Shown in pieces: positions 10,400 to 19,659 of a stretch of DNA of 64,000 nt. A program made the position numbers and the translations under genes. This DNA is from Azospirillum oleiclasticum (lineage in GTDB: Bacteria > Pseudomonadota > Alphaproteobacteria > Azospirillales > Azospirillaceae). Below the pieces are notes generated by a model that was not told where the DNA came from, did no database searches, and saw only the letters and a list, made by a program, of their open reading frames with translations. Position 1 is the stretch's first letter. Every line of letters starts with the position of its first letter. The DNA is taken from assembly GCF_013423485.1 (NCBI RefSeq), contig NZ_JABFFR010000013.1, positions 62,001 through 126,000 on the forward strand, given 5' to 3'.

Positions 10400-12544
10400 A
10401 TGGGGGCGGGCATGGCGGGTGGGATCGTTGCGGCGCTGCTGCGGCTGCTCCATCGGGTGGAGGTGCGCGGGATCGAGGCTGCGCGCGGGGTGGGCGGCTG
10501 CGTGGTGGTCGCCACGCGGCGTTCGACCATCGACGCGCTGCTGATCGCCTCCGCCCTGCCCGAACCGCCGGTGATCCTCGGCCGTCCGGACGAGGGGGCG
10601 CCGGGCTGGGCGCGCCGGGCGCTGGACCGTTTCGAGCGGGTGGGGGGACTGCGCGCCGCGGTGCGGGCGGCGCGCGCCGGGCGCTGCTGTCTGGTGCTGA
10701 CCGGCGACCGGCCCGACCTGGACGGGGTGGCGGCGGTGTACGGCCCGGCCGCCCTGATCGCCGGGGCGGCCGGGGTGCCGGTCCTGCCGCTGCACATCGA
10801 CGGCAGCGGCGCCACGCCGCACGCCCTGGTGCGCTGGCCGGGAACGCGGCGGTTCCCGAAGATCGCGCTGACCGTCGGCACGCCGCGGCGCCTGTCCGCG
10901 CCTGCCGAGGCGCGTGGCCGGGCGCGCCGGGTGGCGTTGGCGGAGGGGGTGTACGACGCGCTGGCCGCCACGGCCTTCGCCGCCTTCGACCTCGACCGCA
11001 GCGTGTTCGACGCGCTGCTCGACGCCCGCCGCCGCTTCGGCCACGACACCCCGATCCTGGAAGACGCCGAGCGCCACCCCATGGGCTTCGGCCGGCTGGT
11101 GCTGGGCAGCGTGGCGCTGGGCCGCGCGCTCGCCCGCACCGCCGCGCGCGGGGAGGTGGTCGGGGTGCTGCTGCCCAACGCCAACGCGGCCGCCCTCACC
11201 ATCTTTGGGCTGCACGCCTTCGGCCGGGTGCCGGCCATGCTGAACTACAGCATGGGGGCGGAGACGCTGGTGTCGGCCTGCCGCACCGGGCGTATCGGCA
11301 CCATCGTGACCTCGCGCCGCTTCATCGCGCTGGGCCGCCTCGACCGCATCGCCGAGGCGCTGGGGGCCGAGGCGCGGCTGGTCTATCTGGAGGATCTGCG
11401 CAAGCAGGTCGGGCCTTTGGACAAGCTGTGGGGCCTCGCCGTGTCGCGCGTCCCGTGGCTGCTGCGCGGGCGCACGGCGCCGGCGGACAGCCCCGCCGTG
11501 CTGCTCTTCACCTCCGGCTCGGAAGGGGCGCCCAAGGGGGTGGTGCTGAGCCACGCCAACATCCTCGCCAACGTCGGGCAGGTCGGGGCTGTCGTGGAGC
11601 TGGTGCCGCAGGACCGGGCGGTCGACCCGCTGCCGCTGTTCCACAGCTTCGGCCTGACCGCGGGGATGCTGTTTCCGCTGCTGCACGGGGTGCCGGTCTG
11701 CCTCTACCCCAGCCCGCTGCATTACCGCGCGGTCGCCGAGCTGGTGGCCGACGACAAGGCCACGCTGCTGTTCGCCACCGACACCTTCCTGGCCGGTTAC
11801 GGCCGCGCCGCGTCGGACGGGCAGCTTTCCAGCGTGCGCTACGCCGTCGTGGGGGCGGAGCCGGTGCGCGACGGCACCCGCCGGCTCTACCGCGAGCGCT
11901 TCGGCGTGGAGATCCTGGAAGGCTACGGGGCGACCGAGACGGCGCCGGTGCTGGCGGTCAACACCCCGACCCACAGCCGGCCGGGCACCGTCGGCCGTTT
12001 CCTGCCCGGCATCGCGCACCGGCTGGAGCCGGTGGAGGGGATCACCGACGGCGGCCGGCTGGCGGTGAGCGGCCCCAACGTCATGCACGGCTATTACTTG
12101 CCGGAGGAGCCCGGCGTGCTGCGCCCGCCGGCCGCCGGCTGGCACGAGACCGGCGACATCGTCGCTGTGGACGGCGACGGCTATGTCCGCATCGTCGGCC
12201 GCTTCAAGCGCTTCGCCAAGATCGCCGGCGAGATGGTCTCGCTGGCGGCGGTGGAGGCGCTGGCCGGGCAGCTCTGGGCGGACGAGTCGCATGTGGCGCT
12301 GGGCCTGCCCGACACCCGCAAGGGCGAGCGCGTCGTGCTGCTGACCACCCGCGCCGGGGCCGGGCGCGACGAGCTTGCCGCCTTTGCCCGCGAGCGCGGC
12401 ATGCCCGAGCTGATGGTGCCGAAGACGGTCCTGTGGGTGGACAGCATCCCGACGCTGGGCTCCGGCAAGGCGGATTATCCCGCCGTGCGGCGGATGGCGG
12501 AGAACGCGCTCAGCGACGGTGCGGAGCGACGGACCGGCACCTGA
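10400..12544 (+). CDS. Aas-like acyl-ACP/CoA synthetase fused to a degenerate acyltransferase domain
   Basis: This is a two-domain protein of about 714 aa. Residues 1-190 resemble a PlsC-type acyltransferase, and the rest is an adenylate-forming fatty-acid ligase. The ligase half looks active: LLFTSGSEGAPKGVVLSH (phosphate loop), GYGATETAPV, HETGDIV, VGRFKRFAKIAGE and the C-terminal lysine motif GSGKADY. In the acyltransferase half the HX4D box reads RRSTID, with Arg in place of the catalytic His, and the FPEGTR box is replaced by LTGDRPD. E. coli Aas re-acylates lysophospholipid; this protein probably only activates fatty acids. The start is uncertain: ATG 10400 or 10412, or TTG 10346. Confidence 0.85.
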   Translation: MGAGMAGGIVAALLRLLHRVEVRGIEAARGVGGCVVVATRRSTIDALLIASALPEPPVILGRPDEGAPGWARRALDRFERVGGLRAAVRAARAGRCCLVLTGDRPDLDGVAAVYGPAALIAGAAGVPVLPLHIDGSGATPHALVRWPGTRRFPKIALTVGTPRRLSAPAEARGRARRVALAEGVYDALAATAFAAFDLDRSVFDALLDARRRFGHDTPILEDAERHPMGFGRLVLGSVALGRALARTAARGEVVGVLLPNANAAALTIFGLHAFGRVPAMLNYSMGAETLVSACRTGRIGTIVTSRRFIALGRLDRIAEALGAEARLVYLEDLRKQVGPLDKLWGLAVSRVPWLLRGRTAPADSPAVLLFTSGSEGAPKGVVLSHANILANVGQVGAVVELVPQDRAVDPLPLFHSFGLTAGMLFPLLHGVPVCLYPSPLHYRAVAELVADDKATLLFATDTFLAGYGRAASDGQLSSVRYAVVGAEPVRDGTRRLYRERFGVEILEGYGATETAPVLAVNTPTHSRPGTVGRFLPGIAHRLEPVEGITDGGRLAVSGPNVMHGYYLPEEPGVLRPPAAGWHETGDIVAVDGDGYVRIVGRFKRFAKIAGEMVSLAAVEALAGQLWADESHVALGLPDTRKGERVVLLTTRAGAGRDELAAFARERGMPELMVPKTVLWVDSIPTLGSGKADYPAVRRMAENALSDGAERRTGT

Positions 12545-12559
12545 CTCGGCGGGCCGGTG

Positions 12560-13300
12560 TCACTCCCCGCCGTCGACGAAGGGCTTGGGGCGAAGCTTGG
12601 TCTGGTGGCCGGGGCAGCCGGGGGTGCCGTCGGGGTTGACGCCGCGGAAATAGCCCTTCTGCCAGCGTTCCCTGGCGGCCGTGGAGGCGGGGTCCGCGAG
12701 GTCCTTGTTGAACTGCCCGCGGGACGACGCCCAGCTGCGGTAGCGGGCGGCCAGGTCCGGGTCACTGTCGATATCGCGGAACTCCGGCTCCATGGCCTCC
12801 ATCTGGCCGCGCTGGACGGGGAAGAGCAGGGCGATGGGCTCGTTCTCCTCCCATGTCACGTCCATGCCGGCGGTGGTGAATTTCCAGTTCATGGTGAAGG
12901 GATAGGGCGACCAGTCCGTCTCGACGATGCCCGACAGCGGCGCCACTCCATCCTTGGGGTCGTTCAGCGGGCCGGTGACGAACAGGTTTATGCCGGGATC
13001 CGTGCGGAACAGCGCGCCGACATGGAAGGTCATGATGCCGTGGCCGAAGTGGCTGGCCGGGGCCAGATGGGTGTCCGCCCCCTCCGCCTCCACGGCGATG
13101 GCGCCCAAATCCGGGCCACCGTCCCACCGCGCCCGCACCCGGCAGGGGCTCAGCACCTCCCACCCGAACTGGTTGGCGATGTGCAGCGGCAGGCAGCGGT
13201 AGGCGAACTGGTCGGGCAGCCCGTCGATCCAGTCGCGGGTCGTGCGCGCCGGCCGGATGCGCGGTGTGCGGCCCGAAAGTGGATAGGCGATCAGCGACAT
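12560..13300 (-). CDS. DUF6065-like conserved hypothetical protein
   Basis: This is a 246-aa soluble protein with no signal peptide. It begins MSLIAYPLSGRTPRIRPA and contains the segment LPLHIANQFGWEVL and a C-terminal PGCPGHQ motif near a charged tail. It resembles the DUF6065 family, a group without established function that is often found near secondary-metabolite or peptide genes. ATG 13300 follows AGGAAG with 9-nt spacing. It is convergent with the synthetase gene, leaving 15 nt between stops. A heptamer repeat sits immediately upstream. No catalytic role can be inferred. Confidence 0.7.
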   Translation of the reverse strand: MSLIAYPLSGRTPRIRPARTTRDWIDGLPDQFAYRCLPLHIANQFGWEVLSPCRVRARWDGGPDLGAIAVEAEGADTHLAPASHFGHGIMTFHVGALFRTDPGINLFVTGPLNDPKDGVAPLSGIVETDWSPYPFTMNWKFTTAGMDVTWEENEPIALLFPVQRGQMEAMEPEFRDIDSDPDLAARYRSWASSRGQFNKDLADPASTAARERWQKGYFRGVNPDGTPGCPGHQTKLRPKPFVDGGE

Positions 13301-13317
13301 GCCGGAACTTCCTCGAT

Positions 13318-13345
13318 GGGCGGTGGGCGGTGGGCGGTGGGCGGT
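13318..13345. repeat. GGGCGGT heptamer, four tandem copies
   Basis: Four perfect copies of GGGCGGT run from 13318 to 13345, directly upstream of the ribosome-binding site of the DUF6065-like gene. A copy-number change here could alter promoter spacing for that gene. Confidence 0.9.
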
Positions 13346-13460
13346 GCAGTATTGCATCGATTTCCCGACTTATCGTGGGGTTGTGTGGATTTGACGCTCC
13401 ACAAGACCGGGAAGGATGCGATAATCGACGGTGAGGATCGATGGGTGAAGGGGTGCGGCC

Positions 13461-13967
13461 ATGCCCAGTGTGGTCGAGGTCGTGATCCAGATGGCGCGGA
13501 AGCTGCAGGGCGACGTGGCGGCGCTGGGTCGCCTGCGTGGCGCCGGGACACCGAAGACCTTTCCCCAATTCCGCGAAATCCGTAACAAACATCATGAGAT
13601 TTCCGGATTGATCTTTTCGATCCAGGAGCGGCTGGAGGGCGCGAAACAGCATCTTCCTCCCAATTTCGCGCAGTGGGTGCTGCGGCAGAAACTGACCTCG
13701 CTGGCGATCTTCACCGACATCAGCCACCAATTCATCGGCAATCCGCCGATCGCTTTGACCTCGTCGCTCGGCGCCTTCGATCTTCTGGTGTCCGAGCGGC
13801 AGTCGTTCCAGGAGGCCCTGCAGTACTTCGACACGCTGCTGTTCGAGGCCGGCATCGACGACAAGATGGCCGACGAGCTCGACGCAACCCGCTGCAAGAT
13901 CGAAGAAATTCTTCAGATGATCGAGAAGCTTCTGGTTTCGAGTCCGAAAATTCTGGAGGAATTCTGA
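13461..13967 (+). CDS. hypothetical helical protein (168 aa)
   Basis: This is an unrecognised 168-residue protein. It is almost entirely predicted helix with heptad-like hydrophobic spacing, for example DELDATRCKIEEILQMIEKL near the C-terminus, which suggests a four-helix or coiled-coil fold. There is no signal peptide and no membrane segment. ATG 13461 follows AAGGGG with about 7-nt spacing. Codon use is less GC-biased than its neighbours (several AAA, ATT and AAT codons), which hints at recent acquisition or a fast-evolving accessory gene. It lies between a DUF6065-like gene and a c-di-GMP enzyme. Confidence 0.65.
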   Translation: MPSVVEVVIQMARKLQGDVAALGRLRGAGTPKTFPQFREIRNKHHEISGLIFSIQERLEGAKQHLPPNFAQWVLRQKLTSLAIFTDISHQFIGNPPIALTSSLGAFDLLVSERQSFQEALQYFDTLLFEAGIDDKMADELDATRCKIEEILQMIEKLLVSSPKILEEF

Positions 13968-14095
13968 CCATCCGGGGGCGCGTTGCCGCGCCGTCATTAT
14001 CCCTTTCCGCGAGTGGGGTCGTCGACTAATGTGACAGTCGGGCACGGCGGGGTGTGGCTTCAGGGGAGGCCGCCGGTTCCGATGCCGGTGGAACC

Positions 14096-16864
14096 ATGTT
14101 CTGGCGCGACTCCCTCGACGCGAACTCGCCGGCGACGACCACCGAACGGGCCGACACCCGGCTCGCCTGGGTTGTCTTGCTGGTCGCGTTGTCGCTGACG
14201 GGATTGGTGTGGCTGAATGCATCGCGCGAGGTGCGTGCGGCGGCTGACGAGCGTTTCGCCCGCAGGGTGTCCGAAATCCATGATCAGATCAATGATCGAT
14301 TGTCGATCTATGCCCATCTGCTGAATTCGGCCAGCGGCCTGCTGCGCGCCGTTCCCGAAGCGGGGCGGGATGCCTGGACCAGCTTCGTCGGCGACCTCGA
14401 CCTCGAGGCGCGGTTCCCCGGTGTGCCGGCGGTCGCCTTCGCCGCGGCGGTCACGGATCGGGATTCGGACCGGCTCGTGGCGGAGGCGCGGGCGGACGGC
14501 ATCGACGGCTTCCGCATCTGGCCGGCCCAGGCGGAGGGCGGGCTGCGCGTGATCAATCTCTACGCCGCCCCGGTCAACGGCATGAATTTGCGGGCGCTGG
14601 GCTTCGATCTGATGTCGGAGCCGGTGCGCCGGCGCGCGGTCGAGGCGGCGCGCGACAGCGGGACGACCACCGTCACCGGAACCATCACGCTGAAGATCGA
14701 CGAGACCAGCCGGCCGCAACCCGCCTTCATCATGTTCGCCCCCGTCTACCGGTTCAACGCGACCCCGCGCACGGTGGACGAGCGGCGCGGCGCCTTCCAG
14801 GGGGTTGTGCTCAGCCCGATCCGGCTGGAGCCGATGTTCGCCACGGTGCTGGCGCTTTGGCCCGGCGATGTGGCGGTCGCCGTGCACGACGGCACGCCGG
14901 CCCCGGTGTTCCGCAGCCATCCCGAGCGGCCGGACGCGCCGATGCTGACCGCCACACGCGAGCTGAAGGTCGGCGGCCGTGTGTGGACCCTGCGCTTCGA
15001 ATCGCGCGCGCCCTTCGAGGTGCCGGTCCGCGGCGGCTGGCCGACGGTGCTGCTGGCCGTGGGTGTCGCCATCAGCGTGCTGCTGTTCCTCATCGTCTGG
15101 GGGCTGGCGACCAACCGCAGCCGGGCGATGGCGCTCGCCCGGCGGATGACGGCATCGCTGCGGCGGCGGGAGACCGAGCTGAACCAGCTCTTTTCCCAAT
15201 CGCCGCTCGGCATCGCGCTGATCGGGACCGACGGCCGGATCGTCGATTGCAACGACGCGGTGGTCCGCATGCTGGGCCTGCCGCGTCCGCAGCTCATCGG
15301 CTACCATGTCGGGGCCGGGCTGGGCGACGGCGCCGTCGCCACGGCCATCGAGGATGCCCTGGCCGGGGAGCCCCGCAGCCTGGAGACCGCCAACCTCCTG
15401 TTGCGCGACGGGCGGCGCGGGCACTTCAACCTGCATGTCCAGCCCGTATACGACGGCACGGACTTCCTGTTCGTCCTGTGCTTCCTGGAAGACATCGGGG
15501 AGCGGAAAAGGGCCGAACAGCATGTGCACTACCTCGCCCATTACGACGCGCTCACCGGGCTGCCCAACCGGGTGCTCCTGTACGAGCGGCTGAACCAGGA
15601 GCTGGCGCGGGCGCGGCGCGAGCGGACGCGGGTGGCGGCCCTGTTCATCGATCTCGACCGCTTCAAGGTCATCAACGACAGCCTCGGCCATTCCTTCGGC
15701 GACGAGTTCCTGCGCTCGATCGCGCAGCGGCTGCGCCTGTCCCTGCCGGATGGCGACTTCGTCGGGCGGCTGGGGGGCGACGAGTTCCTGGTTGTCTCGG
15801 GCGGTTGCTCCAATCCCGCGGACGCCGGCGAGTTGGCCGAGACGCTGCGGCGCGAGCTCGGGCGGCCGGTCATGCTGAACGGCCAGTCCTGCGTGCTGTC
15901 ACCGTCCATCGGCATCGCCCTCTTTCCGGACGACGCGCAGGACGCGGAGGGGCTGATCCGCTGCGCCGACATCGCCATGTACAGCGCCAAGGACGCCGGA
16001 CGGGACACCCACCGCTTCGTCACGGCGGAGATGGGCACCCGCTCGCGCGAGCGGCTGGACGTGGAGGCGAGCCTCCGCCACGCGCTGGAATCGGGGCAGC
16101 TCTTCCTGACCTATCAGCCGCAGGTGCGCATCGCCGACGGCACCATCGCCGGGCTGGAAGCGCTGATCCGCTGGCGCCATCCCGAGAACGGGGCGATGCT
16201 TCCCGGCCGCTTCCTGCCGGTGGCGGAGGAGTCCGGGCTGATCCTGCCGATCGGCGAATGGGTGCTGAACGAGGTGTGCCGGCAGATCCGGGAGTGGCAG
16301 GGCCGGATCGGCCTGTCGGTGCCGGTCGCGGTGAACATCTCGGGCGTGCAGTTCCGCGACAGCCGCCTGCCCGGCCAGATCCTCGCCGCGCTCGACACGC
16401 ACGGGCTGAAAGGACCGGAGCTGGAGATCGAGGTGACGGAGAGCGTGCTGATCCACAACCTGGATTCCACCGCCGCCACGCTGCGCGCGCTGAAGCAGCG
16501 GGGCGTGCTGGTGGCGCTGGACGATTTCGGCACCGGCTACTCCTCACTCAGCTATCTGCACCGTTTTCCCATCGACACGCTGAAAATCGACCGCTCCTTC
16601 ATCCTGAACCTGGAGTCCGATCCCATGGCGCGGTCGATTCCGCGGGCCGTCATCGGGCTTGGGACGGCCCTCGGCCTCTCGGTCGTGGCGGAGGGGGTGG
16701 AGACGCCGGGGCAGCTCGCCCTGCTGTCCGAGATGAAGTGCGACCTCGCCCAGGGTTATCTGTTCGGCCGCCCCCTGCCGGCGGCGGAGACCGAGCCGCT
16801 GCTTGCCGCCGGTGTCCTGCGACCGGCCGAACGTCAGACCCTGCCCCACATCGGGGCTGTCTGA
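14096..16864 (+). CDS. CHASE-PAS-GGDEF-EAL c-di-GMP turnover protein
   Basis: This is an inner-membrane c-di-GMP enzyme of 922 aa. TM1 is about 22-40, then a periplasmic CHASE-type sensor about 60-290 (with AVTDRDSDRLV and LNLYAAP-like patterns), TM2 about 316-340, a cytoplasmic PAS about 355-470, GGDEF about 477-640 and EAL about 650-900. The synthase site RLGGDEFLVV is intact. The phosphodiesterase site is intact too: EALIRW, EVTESV, LDDFGTGYSSL and VVAEGVET. Both activities are therefore possible, and direction would be set by the sensor. ATG 14096 follows GGTGGAA; a GTG at 14054 is an alternative. It stands alone. Confidence 0.92.
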   Translation: MFWRDSLDANSPATTTERADTRLAWVVLLVALSLTGLVWLNASREVRAAADERFARRVSEIHDQINDRLSIYAHLLNSASGLLRAVPEAGRDAWTSFVGDLDLEARFPGVPAVAFAAAVTDRDSDRLVAEARADGIDGFRIWPAQAEGGLRVINLYAAPVNGMNLRALGFDLMSEPVRRRAVEAARDSGTTTVTGTITLKIDETSRPQPAFIMFAPVYRFNATPRTVDERRGAFQGVVLSPIRLEPMFATVLALWPGDVAVAVHDGTPAPVFRSHPERPDAPMLTATRELKVGGRVWTLRFESRAPFEVPVRGGWPTVLLAVGVAISVLLFLIVWGLATNRSRAMALARRMTASLRRRETELNQLFSQSPLGIALIGTDGRIVDCNDAVVRMLGLPRPQLIGYHVGAGLGDGAVATAIEDALAGEPRSLETANLLLRDGRRGHFNLHVQPVYDGTDFLFVLCFLEDIGERKRAEQHVHYLAHYDALTGLPNRVLLYERLNQELARARRERTRVAALFIDLDRFKVINDSLGHSFGDEFLRSIAQRLRLSLPDGDFVGRLGGDEFLVVSGGCSNPADAGELAETLRRELGRPVMLNGQSCVLSPSIGIALFPDDAQDAEGLIRCADIAMYSAKDAGRDTHRFVTAEMGTRSRERLDVEASLRHALESGQLFLTYQPQVRIADGTIAGLEALIRWRHPENGAMLPGRFLPVAEESGLILPIGEWVLNEVCRQIREWQGRIGLSVPVAVNISGVQFRDSRLPGQILAALDTHGLKGPELEIEVTESVLIHNLDSTAATLRALKQRGVLVALDDFGTGYSSLSYLHRFPIDTLKIDRSFILNLESDPMARSIPRAVIGLGTALGLSVVAEGVETPGQLALLSEMKCDLAQGYLFGRPLPAAETEPLLAAGVLRPAERQTLPHIGAV

Positions 16865-16935
16865 ACGGACGATGGCCGAGGGAGCCCGGCGCCCCATCTC
16901 GTTCGGCATCATCAACGCGACAGGGAGGCATGGTC

Positions 16936-17364
16936 ATGCCGATGCGACGGTCGGAAGCGGAATGGACGGGATCGCTGCGCGAGGGCGGCGGCCGCATGAA
17001 GCTGGGCAGCGGCGCCTACGAGGGTGCCTATTCCTTCCCGTCCCGCTTCGAGAACGGGCAGGGCACCAACCCGGAGGAGCTGATCGCCGCCGCCCACGCC
17101 GGCTGCTTCTCCATGGCACTGTCGGCGGCGCTGACCAAGGCGGGTTTCACGCCGGAGCGCATCCACACCACCGCCAGCGTGCATCTGGAGGCGGACGGCG
17201 GCGGCTTCGCCATCACCCGCATCGAGCTGGTGACCGAAGCCTCCGTCCCCGGCATCGACGACGCCGGCTTCCAGCAGCAGGCGGAGGGTGCCAAGGCCAA
17301 CTGTCCCGTTTCCAAGGCGTTGGCCGGCACCAAGATCAGCCTGCAGGCGACGCTGCTGGGCTGA
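16936..17364 (+). CDS. osmC: OsmC family organic hydroperoxide reductase
   Basis: This is a cytosolic thiol peroxidase of 142 aa, the usual OsmC length, that reduces organic hydroperoxides. The two redox cysteines are in HAGCFSMAL and KANCPVSKAL, and the Arg/Glu active-site region is in GTNPEELIAAAHA. The start at 16936 (MPMRRSEAEW) has GGGAGG with 7-nt spacing; ATG 16930 would leave only one nucleotide. It is convergent with the SDR gene, with 10 nt between the stops. It is likely stress-induced, but no operator was recognised. Confidence 0.93.
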   Translation: MPMRRSEAEWTGSLREGGGRMKLGSGAYEGAYSFPSRFENGQGTNPEELIAAAHAGCFSMALSAALTKAGFTPERIHTTASVHLEADGGGFAITRIELVTEASVPGIDDAGFQQQAEGAKANCPVSKALAGTKISLQATLLG

Positions 17365-17374
17365 GCGGCGTCCG

Positions 17375-18526
17375 CTATTCCGGGAACACCACGTGCCCCT
17401 CGCGCGCGGCGATACCGGCGGGCTTGGCGTTGTGGCCGATCTCACCCTCCTCCAGGTCCGGGTATTCTTCGATGTAGCGGCGGCGGGGACGCTGCATGGA
17501 GCCGCGGGTCCCGCCGTCCTGGCCGCTGCTGCGCCCGAAGGCCAGCCAGGCGGCGGCCCCGAGCCCGGCGAGCAGGGCCGTGGTCGTCCAGGGGTGCAAC
17601 TGCGCCTCGGTGTAGAGGCTGGTTCGGCGGACATAATCGTGATGGCCGAGACTCTCCTGCCCGTCGTGGGAAGGGGCGTGCAGGCTGTCGTCGAAGCTGC
17701 GGCGGCGGCGGCGGTCGGTCTGCATCCGCCGCATGCTGCGCTCCATCATGTAGTCGGTCAGGCGCGGCGCCCAGGTCTCGGACATCGAGATCAGCTTGCC
17801 GCCACCGCCGACGATGAGGTCGCGCACGGGATGCTCGGCCGCGTGCAGGATGGCGCGGGCGACCAGCTCCGGGTCGTAGACCGGCGGCGGCAGGGTGGCC
17901 GCCCCCTCCGGCAGCAGGTTCTTGGCGTGCTCCTCGTACATGGTGTCGATGGAGCCCGGCTTGATCAGGGTGACGGAGACGGGGACGTCGTCCATCTCCA
18001 GCTCCATGCGCAGCGCGTTGGTGAAGCCCTTGACCGCGTGCTTTGTGGCGGAGTAGGCGCCCTGGATCGGGATCGCCCGGTCGGACAGCACGCTGCCGAT
18101 ATTGATGATGGCCCCGCCATGGCGGCGCAGGTGCTTGGCCGCGACCAGCGAGCCGTTGACCACGCCCCAGTAGTTCGTCTCGAACAGGCGGCGGTGGTCC
18201 TCCATCGGGGTGTCCTCCAGCCGGGCGTAGATGGAGACGCCGGCGTTGTTCACCCAGCTGTCGAGATGACCCCAACTGCGGATCGCGGCGTTCGCGATCT
18301 GCTCCACCGCCTCCCCGTCGGCCACGTCGGCCACCACATGGACGGCGTCGCCGCCCTGCTCGCGGATGTCGAGCGCGACGCGCTCCAGCGCCTCGCGGTC
18401 GCGGGCGGCCAGCACCAGCTTGGCGCCCCGGCGGGCGGCGCGGTGCGCGGTGGTGAGGCCGATGCCGCTGGTGGCACCGGTGATGACGATGACCTGGTCC
18501 TCGACGGGTTTCAGACTGACGCTCAT
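17375..18526 (-). CDS. SDR family oxidoreductase with C-terminal membrane anchor
   Basis: This is a 383-aa classical short-chain dehydrogenase. The NAD(P)-binding TGATSGIG is at 16-23, NNAG at 93-96, and the catalytic Ser145, Tyr158 and Lys162 are in place. After the catalytic domain (about 1-250) comes a highly charged linker (RRRRR near 272), one hydrophobic segment at about 313-330 (TTTALLAGLGAAAWLAF), and a soluble tail. That C-terminal third is not part of the core fold and would tether the enzyme to the membrane. The substrate is unknown. It is divergent from the cupin gene with 86 nt between starts. Confidence 0.9.
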   Translation of the reverse strand: MSVSLKPVEDQVIVITGATSGIGLTTAHRAARRGAKLVLAARDREALERVALDIREQGGDAVHVVADVADGEAVEQIANAAIRSWGHLDSWVNNAGVSIYARLEDTPMEDHRRLFETNYWGVVNGSLVAAKHLRRHGGAIINIGSVLSDRAIPIQGAYSATKHAVKGFTNALRMELEMDDVPVSVTLIKPGSIDTMYEEHAKNLLPEGAATLPPPVYDPELVARAILHAAEHPVRDLIVGGGGKLISMSETWAPRLTDYMMERSMRRMQTDRRRRRSFDDSLHAPSHDGQESLGHHDYVRRTSLYTEAQLHPWTTTALLAGLGAAAWLAFGRSSGQDGGTRGSMQRPRRRYIEEYPDLEEGEIGHNAKPAGIAAREGHVVFPE

Positions 18527-18612
18527 GGAATTGCCTCCGGTGTCGCGATGTTGTCGCTCACAAGGGCCCCAACAGCGCGAGGGGCGGGCCGTGCCCCGGT
18601 CAAAGGAAGAAG

Positions 18613-19128
18613 ATGGCGATGCGCGTGGAAACCCACCGGTTCGACGATGACGGGCGGATCCCCAACAACCCCGACCGCCCGCTGATCCTCTATCGCGGTG
18701 CCCTGCCGGCGGACGGCGACCTCGCCGCCGCCTTCGAGGAGCGCTTCGCGCGCAACGGCTGGAGCAACGGCTGGCGTGACGGCATCTTCACATACCACCA
18801 CTACCATGCGAACACGCACGAGGTGCTGGGCATCGCCCGCGGGCGGGTGACCGTGCGTTTCGGTGGCGACGGCGGCGAGGCGGTGACGGTGGAGGCGGGC
18901 GATGCGGTGGTCATCCCCGCCGGGGTCGGCCACCGGAACGAGGAAGCCACACCCGACCTGCTGGTCGTCGGCGCCTATCCCGGCGGGCGTTCCCCGGACC
19001 TGAACACCGGCGAAGCCACCGAGCGCGTCCGCGCGCTGGAATCCATCCCCCGCGTGCCGGTGCCCGACCGCGACCCCGTCGAGGGTGCCGGAGGTGCGCT
19101 GCCCCACCTTTGGGGTGCCGCCGGCTGA
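18613..19128 (+). CDS. cupin domain-containing protein (YjlB-like)
   Basis: This is a 171-aa single-domain cupin. The metal-binding motifs are visible as YHHYHANTHEVLGIARG and, after the barrel turn, VVIPAGVGHRN. Such proteins are small metal-dependent enzymes or binding proteins, and the substrate cannot be inferred. The ribosome-binding site AAAGGAAG precedes ATG 18613, with a second in-frame ATG at 18619 that has better spacing. It is divergent from the SDR gene and is followed 78 nt later by a hemerythrin-domain gene. Confidence 0.85.
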   Translation: MAMRVETHRFDDDGRIPNNPDRPLILYRGALPADGDLAAAFEERFARNGWSNGWRDGIFTYHHYHANTHEVLGIARGRVTVRFGGDGGEAVTVEAGDAVVIPAGVGHRNEEATPDLLVVGAYPGGRSPDLNTGEATERVRALESIPRVPVPDRDPVEGAGGALPHLWGAAG

Positions 19129-19206
19129 GGGCGGGAACCGGCGGGTCCGGGCGGGGTTCCTCTCCGGAACGCCGACACCGGCACGACACCGCGGAGTTCC
19201 GACCCC

Positions 19207-19659
19207 ATGGACATCTACCAGCGCATCCTGAAGGACCACGAGACCCTGCGCGCCCTCATGGACAAGGCGGAGAAGGGCAAGGGCGACCTGCGCGCCGTCT
19301 ACGACGAGCTGCAGCGCGAGCTGTGGGCCCACGCCAAGGTCGAGGAGACCGTCTTCTACGCCGCGCTGGCCGGCTCCAAGGAAGCCCGCAGCGAGGCGAA
19401 GGAGGGGGTGAACGAGCACCACCTGATCAACACCCTGGCCGACGAGCTGAACTCGCTGGAGCCGGGCGGCGAGAACTGGAAGGCCAAGGTCCAGGTGCTG
19501 GGCGAGCTGCTGCGCCACCACCTGGACGAGGAGGAGGAGGAGCTGTTCGAGGAGGCCAGGGAGGTGCTGGACGACAAGCGCGCCAAGGCGCTGGGCGCCA
19601 CCTTCGACGAGCGCAAGAAGCACGCGCTGGCGGCGCTGGCCCCGCTGGAGGCGCACTGA
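19207..19659 (+). CDS. hemerythrin HHE cation-binding domain protein
   Basis: This is a 150-aa four-helix protein with the di-iron ligand pattern of HHE domains: His11 in LKDHETLR, HAKVEE, NEHHLI and HHLDEEEEEL. Proteins of this class sense or store oxygen, nitric oxide or iron, or help repair iron centres. GGAG precedes ATG 19207. It differs from the canonical bacteriohemerythrin at 46607: its C-terminal ligands lie in a strongly acidic helix, and it lacks the HxxxxD ending. Confidence 0.9.
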   Translation: MDIYQRILKDHETLRALMDKAEKGKGDLRAVYDELQRELWAHAKVEETVFYAALAGSKEARSEAKEGVNEHHLINTLADELNSLEPGGENWKAKVQVLGELLRHHLDEEEEELFEEAREVLDDKRAKALGATFDERKKHALAALAPLEAH

